From JAABQG01 sp963726365 (GTDB taxonomy: Bacteria; Pseudomonadota; Gammaproteobacteria; Burkholderiales; Burkholderiaceae_C), in the NCBI GenBank assembly GCA_963726365.1, contig CAVSCI010000003.1:496001-560000 (forward strand): DNA of 64,000 nt, given 5' to 3'. The position numbers and the translations under genes were made by a program. The notes under the pieces were generated by a model. It was not told the origin of the DNA and did no database searches. It saw only the letters and a list, made by a program, of their open reading frames with translations. Every line of letters begins with the position of its first letter. Position 1 is the stretch's first letter. Shown here piece after piece: positions 36,755 through 47,794 of the stretch.

Positions 36755-37336
36755 ATGGAACACACCTTGCCCGCACTGCCTTACGCCATCGACGCCCTGG
36801 CGCCGCATTACTCCCAGGAAACGCTGGAGTTCCACCACGGCAAACATCACAACGCCTACGTGGTCAACCTGAACAACTTGCAAAAGGGCACCGAGTTCGA
36901 GAACAAGTCCCTCGAAGAGATCATCAAGACCTCCAGCGGCGGCATCTACAACAACTCGGCGCAGATCTGGAACCACACCTTCTTCTGGAACTGCATGAAG
37001 CCCAACGGCGGCGGTGAGCCTTCCGGCGCGCTGGCTGCGGCCATCAACGCCAAGTGGGGCAGCTACGCCGCCTTCAAGGAGGCTTTCGTGAAGTCGGCTG
37101 TGGGCAACTTCGGCTCAGGCTGGACCTGGCTGGTGAAGAAGGCCGATGGCTCGGTGGACATCGTCAACATGGGCGCTGCGGGCACCCCGCTGACCACCGC
37201 TGATAAAGCCCTGCTGACCGTTGACGTCTGGGAGCACGCCTATTACATCGATTACCGCAACATGCGTCCGAAGTTTGTCGAGACCTTCCTCGACAAGCTG
37301 GTGAACTGGAGCTTTGCCGAGGCGAATTTCGCCTGA
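36755..37336 (+). CDS. sodB: Superoxide dismutase, iron type
   Basis: 193 residues. Dismutates superoxide in the cytosol. Metal ligands appear in LEFHHGKHHNAYV (first His), NNSAQIWNHTFFWN (second His) and VDVWEHAYYIDYRNMRP (Asp and third His). AQIWNHTFFWNCM and the Gln-type spacing favour the Fe enzyme over Mn. It lies 61 bp downstream of xseA with its own AGGA site and is followed by a terminator. Confidence 0.97.
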   Translation: MEHTLPALPYAIDALAPHYSQETLEFHHGKHHNAYVVNLNNLQKGTEFENKSLEEIIKTSSGGIYNNSAQIWNHTFFWNCMKPNGGGEPSGALAAAINAKWGSYAAFKEAFVKSAVGNFGSGWTWLVKKADGSVDIVNMGAAGTPLTTADKALLTVDVWEHAYYIDYRNMRPKFVETFLDKLVNWSFAEANFA

Positions 37337-37357
37337 TCCGCTCTGCTGCCAAACCGG

Positions 37358-37380
37358 AAAGCCGGCCTCGAGCCGGCTTT
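37358..37380 (+). terminator. Intrinsic terminator after sodB
   Basis: AAAGCCGGC-CTCGA-GCCGGCTTT followed by CTCTCTTTTT, 22 bp after the sodB stop. Confidence 0.88.
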
Positions 37381-37408
37381 CTCTCTTTTTGGTGCCAAAA
37401 CGGCGCCT

Positions 37409-37450
37409 GCCCGTCGTCAAATGGTCTTTGGCAGCTATTGAAAGAGTAGC
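37409..37450 (+). repeat. Interspersed 40-bp repeat, copy 3 (divergent)
   Basis: CCCGTCGTCAAATGGTC followed by GCTATTGAAAGAGTAGC. The tail is well conserved; the head is the most degenerate of the five copies. Confidence 0.5.
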
Positions 37451-37474
37451 TTGCCTGCGCGAAAAGACGCCCGG

Positions 37475-37958
37475 CTATTTCGACCCGAACGGCGCCCCGC
37501 CCAACTTGGCCCCAGCCTTGAGGTTCTTCTTGGCGAACCAGCCCTGGTTCATTTCCAGCACATAGCGCACCGGCTTCACCGAGCAGTGGGAGTCCTCGGT
37601 CTGCGGCTTCATGTCGAGCGAGATTGACGATGGTGCCATCGTCGGCGACGAACGCCGCCGTCAGCGGCAACAGCGTGTTCTTCATCCAGAAACACTGGGT
37701 GGCGGGCTGCTCAAATACAAACAGCATGCCTTCGTGCTGGGGCATTTCACGGCGGTACATCAGTCCGATCTGTCGTTGCTGGGCGGTCTGCGCCACCTGC
37801 GCGTCAATCAGATGCATCCCGGCCGAGAGCTGTGTTCGCCCGAGATTCATCTGTGGCGCGTCCTGCGCGCAGGCGGTGCCGCACATGGCCACTGTCAGCG
37901 CAACGGCCTGTAGCAGAGGCGCGCACAGGCGCTTGGGATTCTGGGGGTTCTCATTCAT
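37475..37958 (-). CDS. DUF192-family exported protein, apparent +1 frameshift
   Basis: A secreted DUF192 protein from ATG 37958 with a signal peptide (ALTVAMCGTACAQ). First frame: THLIDAQ-like strand (AGMHLIDAQVAQTAQQRQIG), LMYRREMPQHEGMLFVFEQP and CFWMKNTLLPLTAAFVADDG to IVNLA. The frame breaks at 37614-37622. The second frame gives DMKPQTEDSHCSVKPVRYVL, EMNQGWFAKKNLKAG and the stop at 37475. One extra base explains it (span 484, 3n+1, about 160 residues). The family has a small beta-barrel fold of unknown function. Confidence 0.85.
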
Positions 37959-38003
37959 GAACAGGGACTCCGGATCAATTCAGCCAGTTTGGGACACCCA
38001 TAA

Positions 38004-38029
38004 AAAATGCCCGCCGAAGCGGGCATTTT
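38004..38029 (-). terminator. Intrinsic terminator between DUF192 and the Ala-rich gene
   Basis: AAAATGCCCGC-CGAA-GCGGGCATTTT is a perfect 11-bp stem. On the minus strand it follows the Ala-rich gene (stop 38050), and the T-run continues (ATTTTTTA). Confidence 0.85.
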
Positions 38030-38049
38030 GACGCAAGGTCAGCGAAGAA

Positions 38050-38304
38050 TTACTTCTTGGCGTCAGCTGCGGGAGCGGCAGCCTTGGCATCGGTCGACTT
38101 GGTCGACTTGGTCTTCTTGGCTTTCTTTTCCTTCTTGGGAGCAGCAGCTTTGTCAGCCTTGGCATCCGCAGCAGGCTTGGCTTCGGCAGCAGGAGCAGCC
38201 TTGGCAGCAGGAGCAGCGGCAGGTGCGGCAGCAGGAGCAGCGGCTTGCGCGAAAGCGCCAGCGGCGAACAGACCAGCGATCAGGGCGGCGAGAACTTTGT
38301 TCAT
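38050..38304 (-). CDS. Small secreted Ala/Lys-rich low-complexity protein
   Basis: 84 residues from ATG 38304. A signal peptide MNKVLAALIAGLFAAGAFAQ is followed by AAAP repeats and then KKEKKAKKTKSTKS. The composition (Ala, Lys, Pro, Asp) recalls histone-H1-like or PHA-granule phasin-like tails, but the signal peptide indicates export. Similar small proteins are frequent in Comamonadaceae and unnamed. Function unknown. Confidence 0.65.
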   Translation of the reverse strand: MNKVLAALIAGLFAAGAFAQAAAPAAAPAAAPAAKAAPAAEAKPAADAKADKAAAPKKEKKAKKTKSTKSTDAKAAAPAADAKK

Positions 38305-38492
38305 TTCAGTTTCCTTGAATGGAGTTGATTTCTAGGTTTTCCTCCCATTTTCCGGAAGGACTCACCCGTAACGGAGGCGAAAGGCAGTTGGTTGACAGCA
38401 TTCCGTAATTTTCTTGCGCGTAAAATTCGGGTGGGTTCTACCTAGCCCGCGCTAATTTAGGCAATTCAGTCCAATCCGGAGACGTTTTTTCC

Positions 38493-39746
<1,254 letters not shown>

Positions 39747-39804
39747 TTCTGACGCGGCAGCCCGCGGCAATCGAAGCGGCGCCAGACTTTGATCGATTGT
39801 CAAG

Positions 39805-39828
39805 AAGCCCGGGAAACCGGGCTTTTTG
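39805..39828 (+). terminator. Intrinsic terminator after icd
   Basis: AAGCCCGG-GAAA-CCGGGCTT followed by TTTG, about 58 bp after the icd stop. Confidence 0.88.
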
Positions 39829-39927
39829 TCGTTTTCGCTCGACACCGGCAGATGCCTCGAAGGTGTTGCGAAGTGTTGCTATTCCCCCGAAATAGTGGTG
39901 GGCCGTCCGGCTCGATAGAATGAAATC

Positions 39928-40287
39928 ATGGCAACCAAAAAACCTTCCATTCCGACCGCGCCGACGATGCCCGTGCGCGAGGGGGAGGGCGGCAATTCGG
40001 TGGTGCTGGAGCGGCGCACCCAGAAGGTCAAGCCGCCTCAGATGTACCAGGTGGCGATGCTCAACGACGACTTCACCCCGATGGAGTTCGTGGTGATGGT
40101 GATCCAGGAGTTTTTCAGCAAGGACCGCGAAACAGCCACCCAGATCATGCTCAAGATCCACCTGGACGGCAAAGGCGTCTGCGGCGTCTATTCCAAGGAC
40201 GTGGCCGCGACCAAGGTCGATCAGGTGCTGGATGCGGCGAAACAGCACGGTCATCCGTTGCAATGTGTCAGCGAGCCTGTTGAATAA
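39928..40287 (+). CDS. clpS: ClpAP adaptor ClpS
   Basis: 119 residues. Delivers N-degron substrates to ClpAP. A disordered N-terminus is followed by PPQMYQVAMLNDDFTPMEFV, with the conserved DDxTPMEFV turn, VIQEFFSKDRETATQIML and HLDGKGVCGVYSKDVAATKV. Located 60 bp before clpA, the normal arrangement. Confidence 0.97.
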   Translation: MATKKPSIPTAPTMPVREGEGGNSVVLERRTQKVKPPQMYQVAMLNDDFTPMEFVVMVIQEFFSKDRETATQIMLKIHLDGKGVCGVYSKDVAATKVDQVLDAAKQHGHPLQCVSEPVE

Positions 40288-40347
40288 ACGGATTCACCCC
40301 CGACATGACAGGACATCACTTTTTTTAGCAAGGCAAAAGGAAATCTC

Positions 40348-42682
40348 ATGATTGCCCAGGAATTGGAAGTCAGCTTGCACATGGCCTTCGTGGAGGCGCG
40401 CCAGCAACGCCACGAATTCATCACCGTGGAGCACCTGCTGCTCGCCTTGCTCGACAACCCCAGCGCCGCCGAGGTGCTGCGGGCCTGTTCGGCCAACGTC
40501 GATGATCTGCGCAAGTCCCTGACCAACTTCATCAAGGACAACACGCCGCAGGTGGCGGGCACGGATGACGTGGACACCCAGCCGACGCTGGGCTTCCAGC
40601 GAGTGATCCAGCGCGCCATCATGCACGTTCAGTCGACCGGCAACGGCAAGAAGGAGGTCACCGGTGCCAATGTGCTGGTGGCGATCTTCGGCGAGAAGGA
40701 CTCGCACGCTGTTTACTACCTGCACCAGCAGGGTGTGACCCGGCTCGACGTGGTGAACTTCATCGCGCACGGCATCAAGAAGAGCGACCCACCCGAGCCC
40801 GCCAAGGGGGCTGAAGCCCCATCCGGCGGCGAGGGCGAAGAGGGCGGCGGCGAAAAGAACGAGAAAGCCTCGCCGCTGGAGCAGTTCACCCAGAACCTGA
40901 ACCAGCTCGCGAAAGACGGCAAGATCGACCCGTTGATCGGGCGCGAGTACGAGGTCGAGCGGGTGATCCAGATCCTGTGCCGCCGCCGCAAGAACAATCC
41001 GTTGCTGGTCGGCGAGGCCGGCGTCGGCAAGACGGCGATTGCCGAGGGCCTGGCCTGGCGCATCACCCAGAAGGATGTGCCGGAAATCCTGGCCGAATCC
41101 AATGTCTATTCGCTGGACATGGGTGCGCTGCTGGCGGGCACCAAGTACCGCGGGGATTTCGAGCAACGCCTCAAGGGTGTGCTCAAGTCACTCAAGGACA
41201 AGCCCAACGCGATCCTTTTCATCGACGAGATCCACACGCTCATCGGTGCCGGCGCGGCATCCGGTGGCACGCTGGACGCGTCCAATCTGCTCAAGCCAGC
41301 CTTGAGTTCGGGCGCGCTCAAATGCATCGGGGCGACGACGTTCACCGAGTACCGCGGCATTTTCGAGAAAGACGCCGCGCTGTCGCGCCGCTTCCAGAAG
41401 GTCGATGTGGTCGAGCCGACCGTGCCCGAGACCATCGAGATCCTCAAGGGCCTGAAGTCGCGCTTCGAGGAGCACCACAGCGTGAAGTACGCCAATGCGG
41501 CGCTTGCAGGCGGCCGCTGAATTGAGCGCCAAGTACATCAATGACCGCCATCTGCCTGACAAGGCCATCGACGTGATCGACGAAGCCGGTGCCGCCCAGC
41601 GCATCCTGGTGCCATCGAAGCGCAAGAAAACAATTGGCAAGGCCGAGATCGAGGAAATCGTGGCCAAGATTGCACGGATTCCGCCGGCCAACGTGTCCAA
41701 CGACGACCGCGGCAAACTGCAGACGCTGGAGCGTGACCTCAAGAGCGTGGTGTTCGGCCAGGACAAGGCCCTGGAAGTGCTGGCCGGCGCCGTGAAGATG
41801 GCGCGTTCCGGCCTGGGCCGCGCTGACAAGCCGATCGGCTCCTTCCTGTTCTCCGGCCCCACCGGCGTCGGCAAGACCGAGGCGGCCAAGCAGCTGGCCT
41901 ACATCATGGGCATCGAGCTGATGCGCTTCGACATGTCGGAGTACATGGAGCGCCATGCGGTGAGCCGCCTGATCGGGGCACCTCCCGGTTACGTCGGTTT
42001 CGACCAGGGTGGTCTGCTGACCGAGGCGGTGACCAAGAAGCCGCATGCCGTGCTGCTGCTCGACGAGATCGAGAAGGCGCACCCGGACATCTTCAACGTG
42101 CTGCTGCAGGTCATGGACCATGGCACGCTGACCGACAACAACGGACGCAAGGCCGACTTCCGCAACATCATCATCATCATGACGACGAACGCGGGCGCCG
42201 AGACCATGAACAAGGCGACCATCGGCTTCACCAACCCGCGTGTGGCGGGCGACGAGATGGCCGACATCAAGCGCCTGTTCACGCCCGAGTTCCGCAATCG
42301 GCTCGACGCCACGGTCAGCTTCAAGGCACTCGACGAAGTCGTCATCATGCGCGTGGTGGACAAATTCCTGCTGCAGCTGGAGACCCAGCTCGCCGAGAAG
42401 AAGGTCGACGTCACCTTCACCGACAAGCTGCGCAAGCACCTGGCGAAAAAGGGCTTCGATCCGCTGATGGGCGCGCGCCCGATGCAGCGCCTGATCCAGG
42501 ACACCATTCGCCGTGCGCTGGCCGACGAACTGCTTTTTGGCCGCCTGACCGAGGGCGGCCGCCTGACGGTGGACATCGACGACAAGGAGGAGGTGCTTCT
42601 CGATATCCATCCCCTGCCGAAGAAAGAGGGCAAGGCGTCCCGCGCAGAGCCGGCGGAGCCGGAACAGGCAACGGCGGACTGA
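40348..42682 (+). CDS. clpA: ATP-dependent Clp protease ATPase subunit ClpA, apparent +1 frameshift
   Basis: AAA+ unfoldase for ClpP. N-domain MIAQELEVSLHMAFVEARQQ; first AAA Walker A GEAGVGKTA near residue 222 with FIDEIHTLIGAGAASGG; second AAA Walker A GPTGVGKTE near residue 503 with LLLDEIEKAHPDIFNVLLQV. At 41501-41507 the first frame ends in ALAGGR-stop within GCGCTTGCAGG. Dropping one T yields AALQAAAELSAKYINDRHLP, the exact ClpA family sequence. The span is 2335 bases, 3n+1, so about 777 residues. No ribosome site supports a second start at 41495. A sequence error is the simplest explanation; a real mutation would separate the two ATPase rings. Confidence 0.9.
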
Positions 42683-42711
42683 GTCGCGCAAGAGGCGCCC
42701 CGGCGCCCCGG

Positions 42712-42750
42712 AAAAAAAGGCCGGTAGCGCTCAGCTCCTGGCCTTTTTTT
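42712..42750 (+). terminator. Intrinsic terminator after clpA
   Basis: AAAAAAAGGCC, a 17-base loop, then GGCCTTTTTTT, 30 bp after the clpA stop. Confidence 0.8.
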
Positions 42751-42773
42751 CTCTCCAATCGTGCCGGGTTGGG

Positions 42774-42810
42774 TCAAAAATAATAGCGAACTACGACCAT
42801 TCGACGCTGG
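42774..42810 (-). repeat. Interspersed 40-bp repeat, copy 4
   Basis: Minus strand: CCAGCGTCGAATGGTCGTAG, then TTCGCTATTATTTTTG. Located just upstream of sbcB; copy 5, inverted relative to it, lies just downstream of sbcB. Confidence 0.65.
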
Positions 42811-42888
42811 GATGGACCCTATTTTGTTGGTATTTTGCTTCCGAAGGCCTGTTTTGCGGCTACAGTGACGGCGCAAACCTCCACGTCC

Positions 42889-44367
42889 ATGACCGCACGA
42901 CCCCCATCCCCCACTGGCCCGCACACCTTTCTCTGGCACGACTATGAAACCTTTGGCGCCAACGTCCGCCATGACCGGCCGGCGCAGTTCGCCGCCATCC
43001 GAACCGACGCTGAACTGAACGAGATCGGCGAGCCGCTGATGCTGTACTGCCAGCCCGCACCCGACTACCTGCCTGATCCCGCCTCTTGCCTGATCACCGG
43101 CATCACACCCCAGCAATGCCTGGAGCTTGGCGTCCCTGAACATGAATTCGCGGCCCGGATCGAAACCGCTTTTTCGCAGCCCGGCACCATCGGCGTGGGC
43201 TACAACACCATTCGTTTCGACGACGAGATCACACGCTTCATGTTCTGGCGCAATCTGATCGACCCCTACGCTCGCGAGTGGCAGAACGACTGCGGCCGCT
43301 GGGACATCATGGACGTGGCGCGGACCGCCTACGCGCTGCGGCCCGAGGGCATCCACTGGCCTAGGAAGGAAGACGGCTCGCCCAGCTTCAGGCTGGAACA
43401 CCTGAGCGCCGCCAACGGCCTGGTGCACGAGGCCGCGCACGACGCCTTGTCGGACGTGCGTGCCACCATCGCGTTGGCGCGGCTGATCCGGTACAAGCAG
43501 CCCAAACTGTTCGACTTCTGCCTGGCCCTGCACAAAAAGGACCGTGTAGCGGCCGAGCTGGGCCTGCCGACGACGCCGCAAGATGCCAAGCCGTTCCTGC
43601 ACATCTCGGGCATGTTCCCGGCGGAACGCGGTTGCCTGGCGGTGATGTGGCCTCTGGCCAGCCACCCGACCAACAAGAACGAGCTGATCGCCTGGGATCT
43701 GGCGCACGATCCGGCCGAACTCGCCAGCCTCAATGCCGACATCCTTCGCCAGCGCCTGTTCACCCGCGCTTCCGATCTGCCTGAGGGTCTGACGCGCCTG
43801 CCTGTCAAGACCATCCACCTGAACAAGTCACCGATGGTGATCGGCAACCTGAAAACCCTGTCGCCGGCGATGGCCGCGCGCTGGGGCATCGATGTGGATC
43901 AGGCGCTGCAATTTGCCGCGGTGGCCCGTGACCTGCCCGACATGAGTGCCATCTGGACCGAAGTGTTCCGCCGGCCGGCAGACACAGGTGCGGGGCCGCC
44001 CGACGTCGAACAGGACCTGTATGGCGGCTTCATCGGCAACGGCGACCGGCGCCGGTTGAATCAGTTGCGCGCCTTGTCGCCGGCGCAGCTGTCAACAGCG
44101 CGCAGCAGCTTTGACGACGCGCGGCTGGAGGAAATCGTGTTTCGCTACCGCGCACGCAACTTTCCCGCCACGCTCACGCCCGACGAAGTCCAGCGTTGGG
44201 ATGCACACCGGGCTGCGCGCCTGCTCGAAGGCGCGGGTGGCGCCCGCACCGTGGAGCAACTGTTCGGCGAGATCGACACGCTGTCAGAGGCCGCGGACGA
44301 CCGCGGCGAGGCGATATTGGGCGCCTTGTACGACTACGCAACGGCCATCGCGCCAGAAATTGAATGA
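42889..44367 (+). CDS. sbcB: Exodeoxyribonuclease I
   Basis: 492 residues from ATG 42889 (MTARPPS). Degrades ssDNA 3'-5' in recombination and repair. DEDD exonuclease motifs: FLWHDYETFG (Exo I), GVGYNTIRFDDEITRFMFWR (Exo II) and AAHDALSDVRATIALARLI (Exo III). The SH3-like and C-terminal domains follow (NKSPMVIGNLKTLSP, FRYRARNFPATLTPDE). The gene is bracketed by two inverted copies of the 40-bp repeat. Confidence 0.96.
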   Translation: MTARPPSPTGPHTFLWHDYETFGANVRHDRPAQFAAIRTDAELNEIGEPLMLYCQPAPDYLPDPASCLITGITPQQCLELGVPEHEFAARIETAFSQPGTIGVGYNTIRFDDEITRFMFWRNLIDPYAREWQNDCGRWDIMDVARTAYALRPEGIHWPRKEDGSPSFRLEHLSAANGLVHEAAHDALSDVRATIALARLIRYKQPKLFDFCLALHKKDRVAAELGLPTTPQDAKPFLHISGMFPAERGCLAVMWPLASHPTNKNELIAWDLAHDPAELASLNADILRQRLFTRASDLPEGLTRLPVKTIHLNKSPMVIGNLKTLSPAMAARWGIDVDQALQFAAVARDLPDMSAIWTEVFRRPADTGAGPPDVEQDLYGGFIGNGDRRRLNQLRALSPAQLSTARSSFDDARLEEIVFRYRARNFPATLTPDEVQRWDAHRAARLLEGAGGARTVEQLFGEIDTLSEAADDRGEAILGALYDYATAIAPEIE

Positions 44368-44380
44368 AAACGGCTTTTTC

Positions 44381-44419
44381 CCAGCGTCGAGTGGTCAGTT
44401 TATGCTATCAAAACAGCTG
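44381..44419 (+). repeat. Interspersed 40-bp repeat, copy 5
   Basis: CCAGCGTCGAGTGGTCAGTT, then TATGCTATCAAAACAGCTG. It lies between the convergent sbcB and DUF1499 genes. Confidence 0.65.
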
Positions 44420-44421
44420 AT

Positions 44422-44966
44422 TCAGTTTGTAGGCGAACCGCTCGACAGCGTCTGGGGCGCGACGGCCACCGAGGCGTTGAACAAGGCGCGAATCGCCTCC
44501 ACCCGGGCCCGGTTCACGCCCCGGTCACCGTGGCCGATGCGGCTGGCGGATCGAACGTGGATCACGCCCGCCCCTTCATCCAGATAGAACTCCACATCGT
44601 CAGTGAAGCGCATCAGCTTCGTGGTGGACTGCGCATAAAGATAGGCGGGCTCGTCGGTGACCAGCACGGTGCGTTCCATGGCACGCAGGATCGCCGCCAG
44701 CTGGCGCATCGCGGCATGGCCGTCGCCGGGATAGCGCAGCGGCTCGATCTCGGCATAGTTGGCCTGCGGGGCGTCCGGCCAGAGCGCGGCCTGGCTGCTG
44801 ACGCTGTTGGGCGTGGACGAGGGCGGCTTGAGCCGGCCGGCTTTCACGCCCAGGTCGCCCGGTTGTGAGCCCGAGAGGGCGCCAAGCTGTGCCGCCCCGA
44901 TCAGCAGGGCAGGCGCCAGCACCACGACGGCAATCAGGCTCATGATGATCTTCCGGTTGCGGGGTT

Positions 44967-44970
<4 letters not shown>
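44422..44970 (-). CDS. DUF1499 membrane-anchored protein
   Basis: 182 residues from ATG 44970. N-terminal anchor MSLIAVVVLAPALLIGAAQL. DUF1499 features: VKAGRLKPPSSTPNSVSSQA, IEPLRYPGDG, VLVTDEPAYLYAQSTTKLMR, FTDDVEFYLDEGAGVIHVRS and SRIGHGDRGVNRARVEAIR. Family function is unknown; members are widespread in proteobacteria and plastids. Start overlaps the EVE gene stop (ATGA). Confidence 0.92.
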
Positions 44971-45446
<476 letters not shown>

Positions 45447-45463
45447 GGCGCGCCTGCGATCAG

Positions 45464-46177
45464 CTAGCCGGCCAGGCTGACAAACACATTCTGCACGTCA
45501 TCGTTCGCGTCAATGGCGGCAAGAAAGGACTCCACTTCCTCCAGATCGGCGGCGCTCAGGCTCGCCGGGTCGATCGGATTCTTGGGCCGGTAGCCCAGCT
45601 TGGCAGACAGCACTGAAAAGCCTTGCGCCGGGAGGGCTCGGCTGACCAGATCAAGGTCCGTCGCGCTGGTGATGAACAGCGTGCTGCCCTCGGCGTCGCC
45701 CGGCTCCAGGTCTTGCGCGCCGGCCTCAATGGCGGCCACTTCCGGGTCGGTGCCCTGGGTCACTGGCTCCGCCTCGATCAGGCCCACGTGGTCAAAATCC
45801 CAGGCCACTGATCCTGATGTGCCCAGTTGCCCCTTGCGGAACAGCACGCGCATTTCTGGCGCGGTACGGTTCACGTTGTCCGTGAGGCACTCCACCATCA
45901 CCGCCACCCGGTGCGGGGCAAAGCCTTCGTACATCACGTGCTCGAAATGGACCACCTCCCCGCTGAGACCGGCACCCTTCTTGATCGCCCGATCCAGCGT
46001 TTCCTTGGGCATGGACACCTTGCGCGCCTGTTCCACGACCAGCCGCAGCCGAGAATTGGAGGCTGGGTCGGCCCCGTTGCGCGCCGCGACCATGATGTCC
46101 TTGGCCAGGCGGCCAAACAGTTTGCCCTTGGCATTTGCAGCCAGTTCCTTGCCTTTTGCTTTCCACTGCGCGCCCAT
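45464..46177 (-). CDS. YebC/PmpR-family protein, paralogue 1
   Basis: 237 residues from ATG 46177; the longer ORF start is unsupported. YebC/TACO1 family: MGAQWKAKGKELAANAKGKL, then ARNGADPASNSRLRLVVEQA, KVSMPKETLDRAIKKGAG, YEGFAPHRVAVMVECLTDNV and RKGQLGTSGSVAWDFDHVG. The N-terminus departs from the canonical AGHSKWANIQHRK, placing it with the YeeN-like branch. A second, canonical YebC is at 49388. Family members act in translation of difficult (proline-rich) stretches and were earlier described as regulators. Probable operon with EVE and DUF1499. Confidence 0.92.
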   Translation of the reverse strand: MGAQWKAKGKELAANAKGKLFGRLAKDIMVAARNGADPASNSRLRLVVEQARKVSMPKETLDRAIKKGAGLSGEVVHFEHVMYEGFAPHRVAVMVECLTDNVNRTAPEMRVLFRKGQLGTSGSVAWDFDHVGLIEAEPVTQGTDPEVAAIEAGAQDLEPGDAEGSTLFITSATDLDLVSRALPAQGFSVLSAKLGYRPKNPIDPASLSAADLEEVESFLAAIDANDDVQNVFVSLAG

Positions 46178-46434
46178 ATTGGATCTTCCTTGATGTTGGG
46201 GGATGTTGCTGGATTCTCGCAGGCTGTGCGCAGGCCGGATTTCACCCATCACGCCAGAACGTCCCCGCAGCAGGTCACCTGCGGCTGGAACCGGTGCAAA
46301 CAGAGGCATGCCTTGATCTGGGGCAAGTCAACGGCATCCGCCGGTGCCCACAATGGAATGCAGCGCGGGCACGTTGGTGCGCGCAATCCTCGGGAATCGC
46401 GGCATTGCTGCCGGCTTCATGGAAGGTGATTCAA

Positions 46435-46968
46435 ATGGCAAGATTTTCTATTTTTTCGCTGAAGCGGCCCTTGGACCCCATGCCACCGGCACGCCGCAGC
46501 CTGTTGTACGTCGGTGCATTTGCGTCGGTCCTGCTGCTGGCCGGATGCAGTGTGGAGTTTGAGAATCTGCAGCCCGCCAGGGAAGCTGGCCAGCTCGCGA
46601 ATCCCTCCGGTTACGTCTATACCGGCTGGCGCGTATTCCAGGAAAAGTGTGCGCGCTGCCATGGGACTGCGGCAACCGGCACGGCCAATGCGCCGGATTT
46701 GTTGCCAATCGTCCGGGAAATGGGCCCGCGCCAGTTTGTGAGTCTGGTGCTGCAGCGCTACGACTGGTACCAGCAGACGCCGCAGGCCCGAAGCGACAGC
46801 AGCGCGCGGGAAGTCGCGGTCGATTTGATCATGCAGCGCAAGGACGTGCCGGTCACGATGCCTGCCTGGCAAGGCGAACCCAGCGTGGACGCCCATGTCC
46901 TGGACCTGTACGCCTGGCTCTCGGCGCGCGCGCAGGGTACTCAGGATGCGGGGCGTCCGGCGCAGTAG
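46435..46968 (+). CDS. Lipoprotein c-type cytochrome
   Basis: 177 residues from ATG 46435. Signal with lipobox LLLAGC (C38). One haem motif CARCHG (C72, C75, H76) with TGWRVFQEKCARCHGTAA, and a candidate Met axial ligand in PVTMPAWQGEP. The class I cytochrome c fold ends at LDLYAWLSARAQG. It would be a membrane-tethered periplasmic electron carrier. No oxidase or dehydrogenase gene adjoins it, so the partner is unknown. Confidence 0.88.
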   Translation: MARFSIFSLKRPLDPMPPARRSLLYVGAFASVLLLAGCSVEFENLQPAREAGQLANPSGYVYTGWRVFQEKCARCHGTAATGTANAPDLLPIVREMGPRQFVSLVLQRYDWYQQTPQARSDSSAREVAVDLIMQRKDVPVTMPAWQGEPSVDAHVLDLYAWLSARAQGTQDAGRPAQ

Positions 46969-47146
46969 TTGCCCAATGCGCCGGCGGCTGCAAGTGGCTG
47001 CAGTAGCGGTACTGGGCCACCTCAGTTCCTGAAACAGGCCATGAGCGCCCCGATCAGGCAGGAAGCCGGGCTGATCGCATGCAGCAGATGGAAAAGACGT
47101 ATCGGGGAGCTTGCCGGCAGGGTGGATTTCAGGGAGAAGTCCGGTT

Positions 47147-47776
47147 TCAGGTCGTACCGAAAATGCGGTCTCCCGCATCGCCCAGGCCCGGCAGGATGTA
47201 GCCGTGGTCATTGAGCTCGCGGTCGATGGCGGCGGTGTAGATCGGCACGTTCGGGTGGGCCTTGTGCACCGTGGCGAGGCCCTCGGGGCAGGTCAGCAGG
47301 CAGACGAATTTGATCGAGCGCGGCGTCAGGGCCTTGATCTTGTCGAGGGCGGCCACGGCGGAGTTGCCGGTGGCCAGCATCGGGTCCAGCACGATGACGT
47401 CGCGCTCCTGCATGTCGGACGGCATCTTGAAGTAATACTGCACGGCCTGCAGCGTCGCATGGTCTCGGTACAGGCCGATGTGGCCCACACGGGCACCCGG
47501 CACCACGCTGAGCATGCCGTCCAGGATACCGAGGCCCGCGCGCAGGATGGGCACGAAAACCAGCTTCTTGCCGTCGATAACCTGACTGGTCATTGTCTCC
47601 AGCGGGGTTTCGATCTCCACGGCGTGCAGCGGCATGTCTCGCAGGACCTCGTAGGCCATCAGCGTGCTCAGTTCGTTGAGCAGGGTGCGGAAGGTGTTGG
47701 TGCTGGCGTCCTTCTTGCGCATCAGCGTGAGCTTGTGCTGGACCAGCGGGTGGGTGATGTGGTGAACCTGGTTCAT
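47147..47776 (-). CDS. upp: Uracil phosphoribosyltransferase
   Basis: 209 residues from ATG 47776; the ORF start at 47791 is only the AAGGA ribosome site read through. Converts uracil and PRPP to UMP. Motifs: THPLVQHKLTLMRKKDASTN, FVPILRAGLGILDGML, VIVLDPMLATGNSAVAALD (PRPP loop) and the C-terminal YILPGLGDAGDRIFGT uracil site. It follows the HerA-like gene by 18 bp on the same strand. Confidence 0.97.
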   Translation of the reverse strand: MNQVHHITHPLVQHKLTLMRKKDASTNTFRTLLNELSTLMAYEVLRDMPLHAVEIETPLETMTSQVIDGKKLVFVPILRAGLGILDGMLSVVPGARVGHIGLYRDHATLQAVQYYFKMPSDMQERDVIVLDPMLATGNSAVAALDKIKALTPRSIKFVCLLTCPEGLATVHKAHPNVPIYTAAIDRELNDHGYILPGLGDAGDRIFGTT

Positions 47777-47794
47777 GGTGAGTTCCTTCAAGGG

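Noticed and set aside
38393..38424. TTGACA/TAAAAT promoter for icd
   Set aside because: The spacer is about 23 bp, too long for a sigma-70 promoter.
41495..42682. Separate gene for the C-terminal half of ClpA
   Set aside because: No ribosome site, and the two frames join perfectly by removing one base, so it is one clpA gene.
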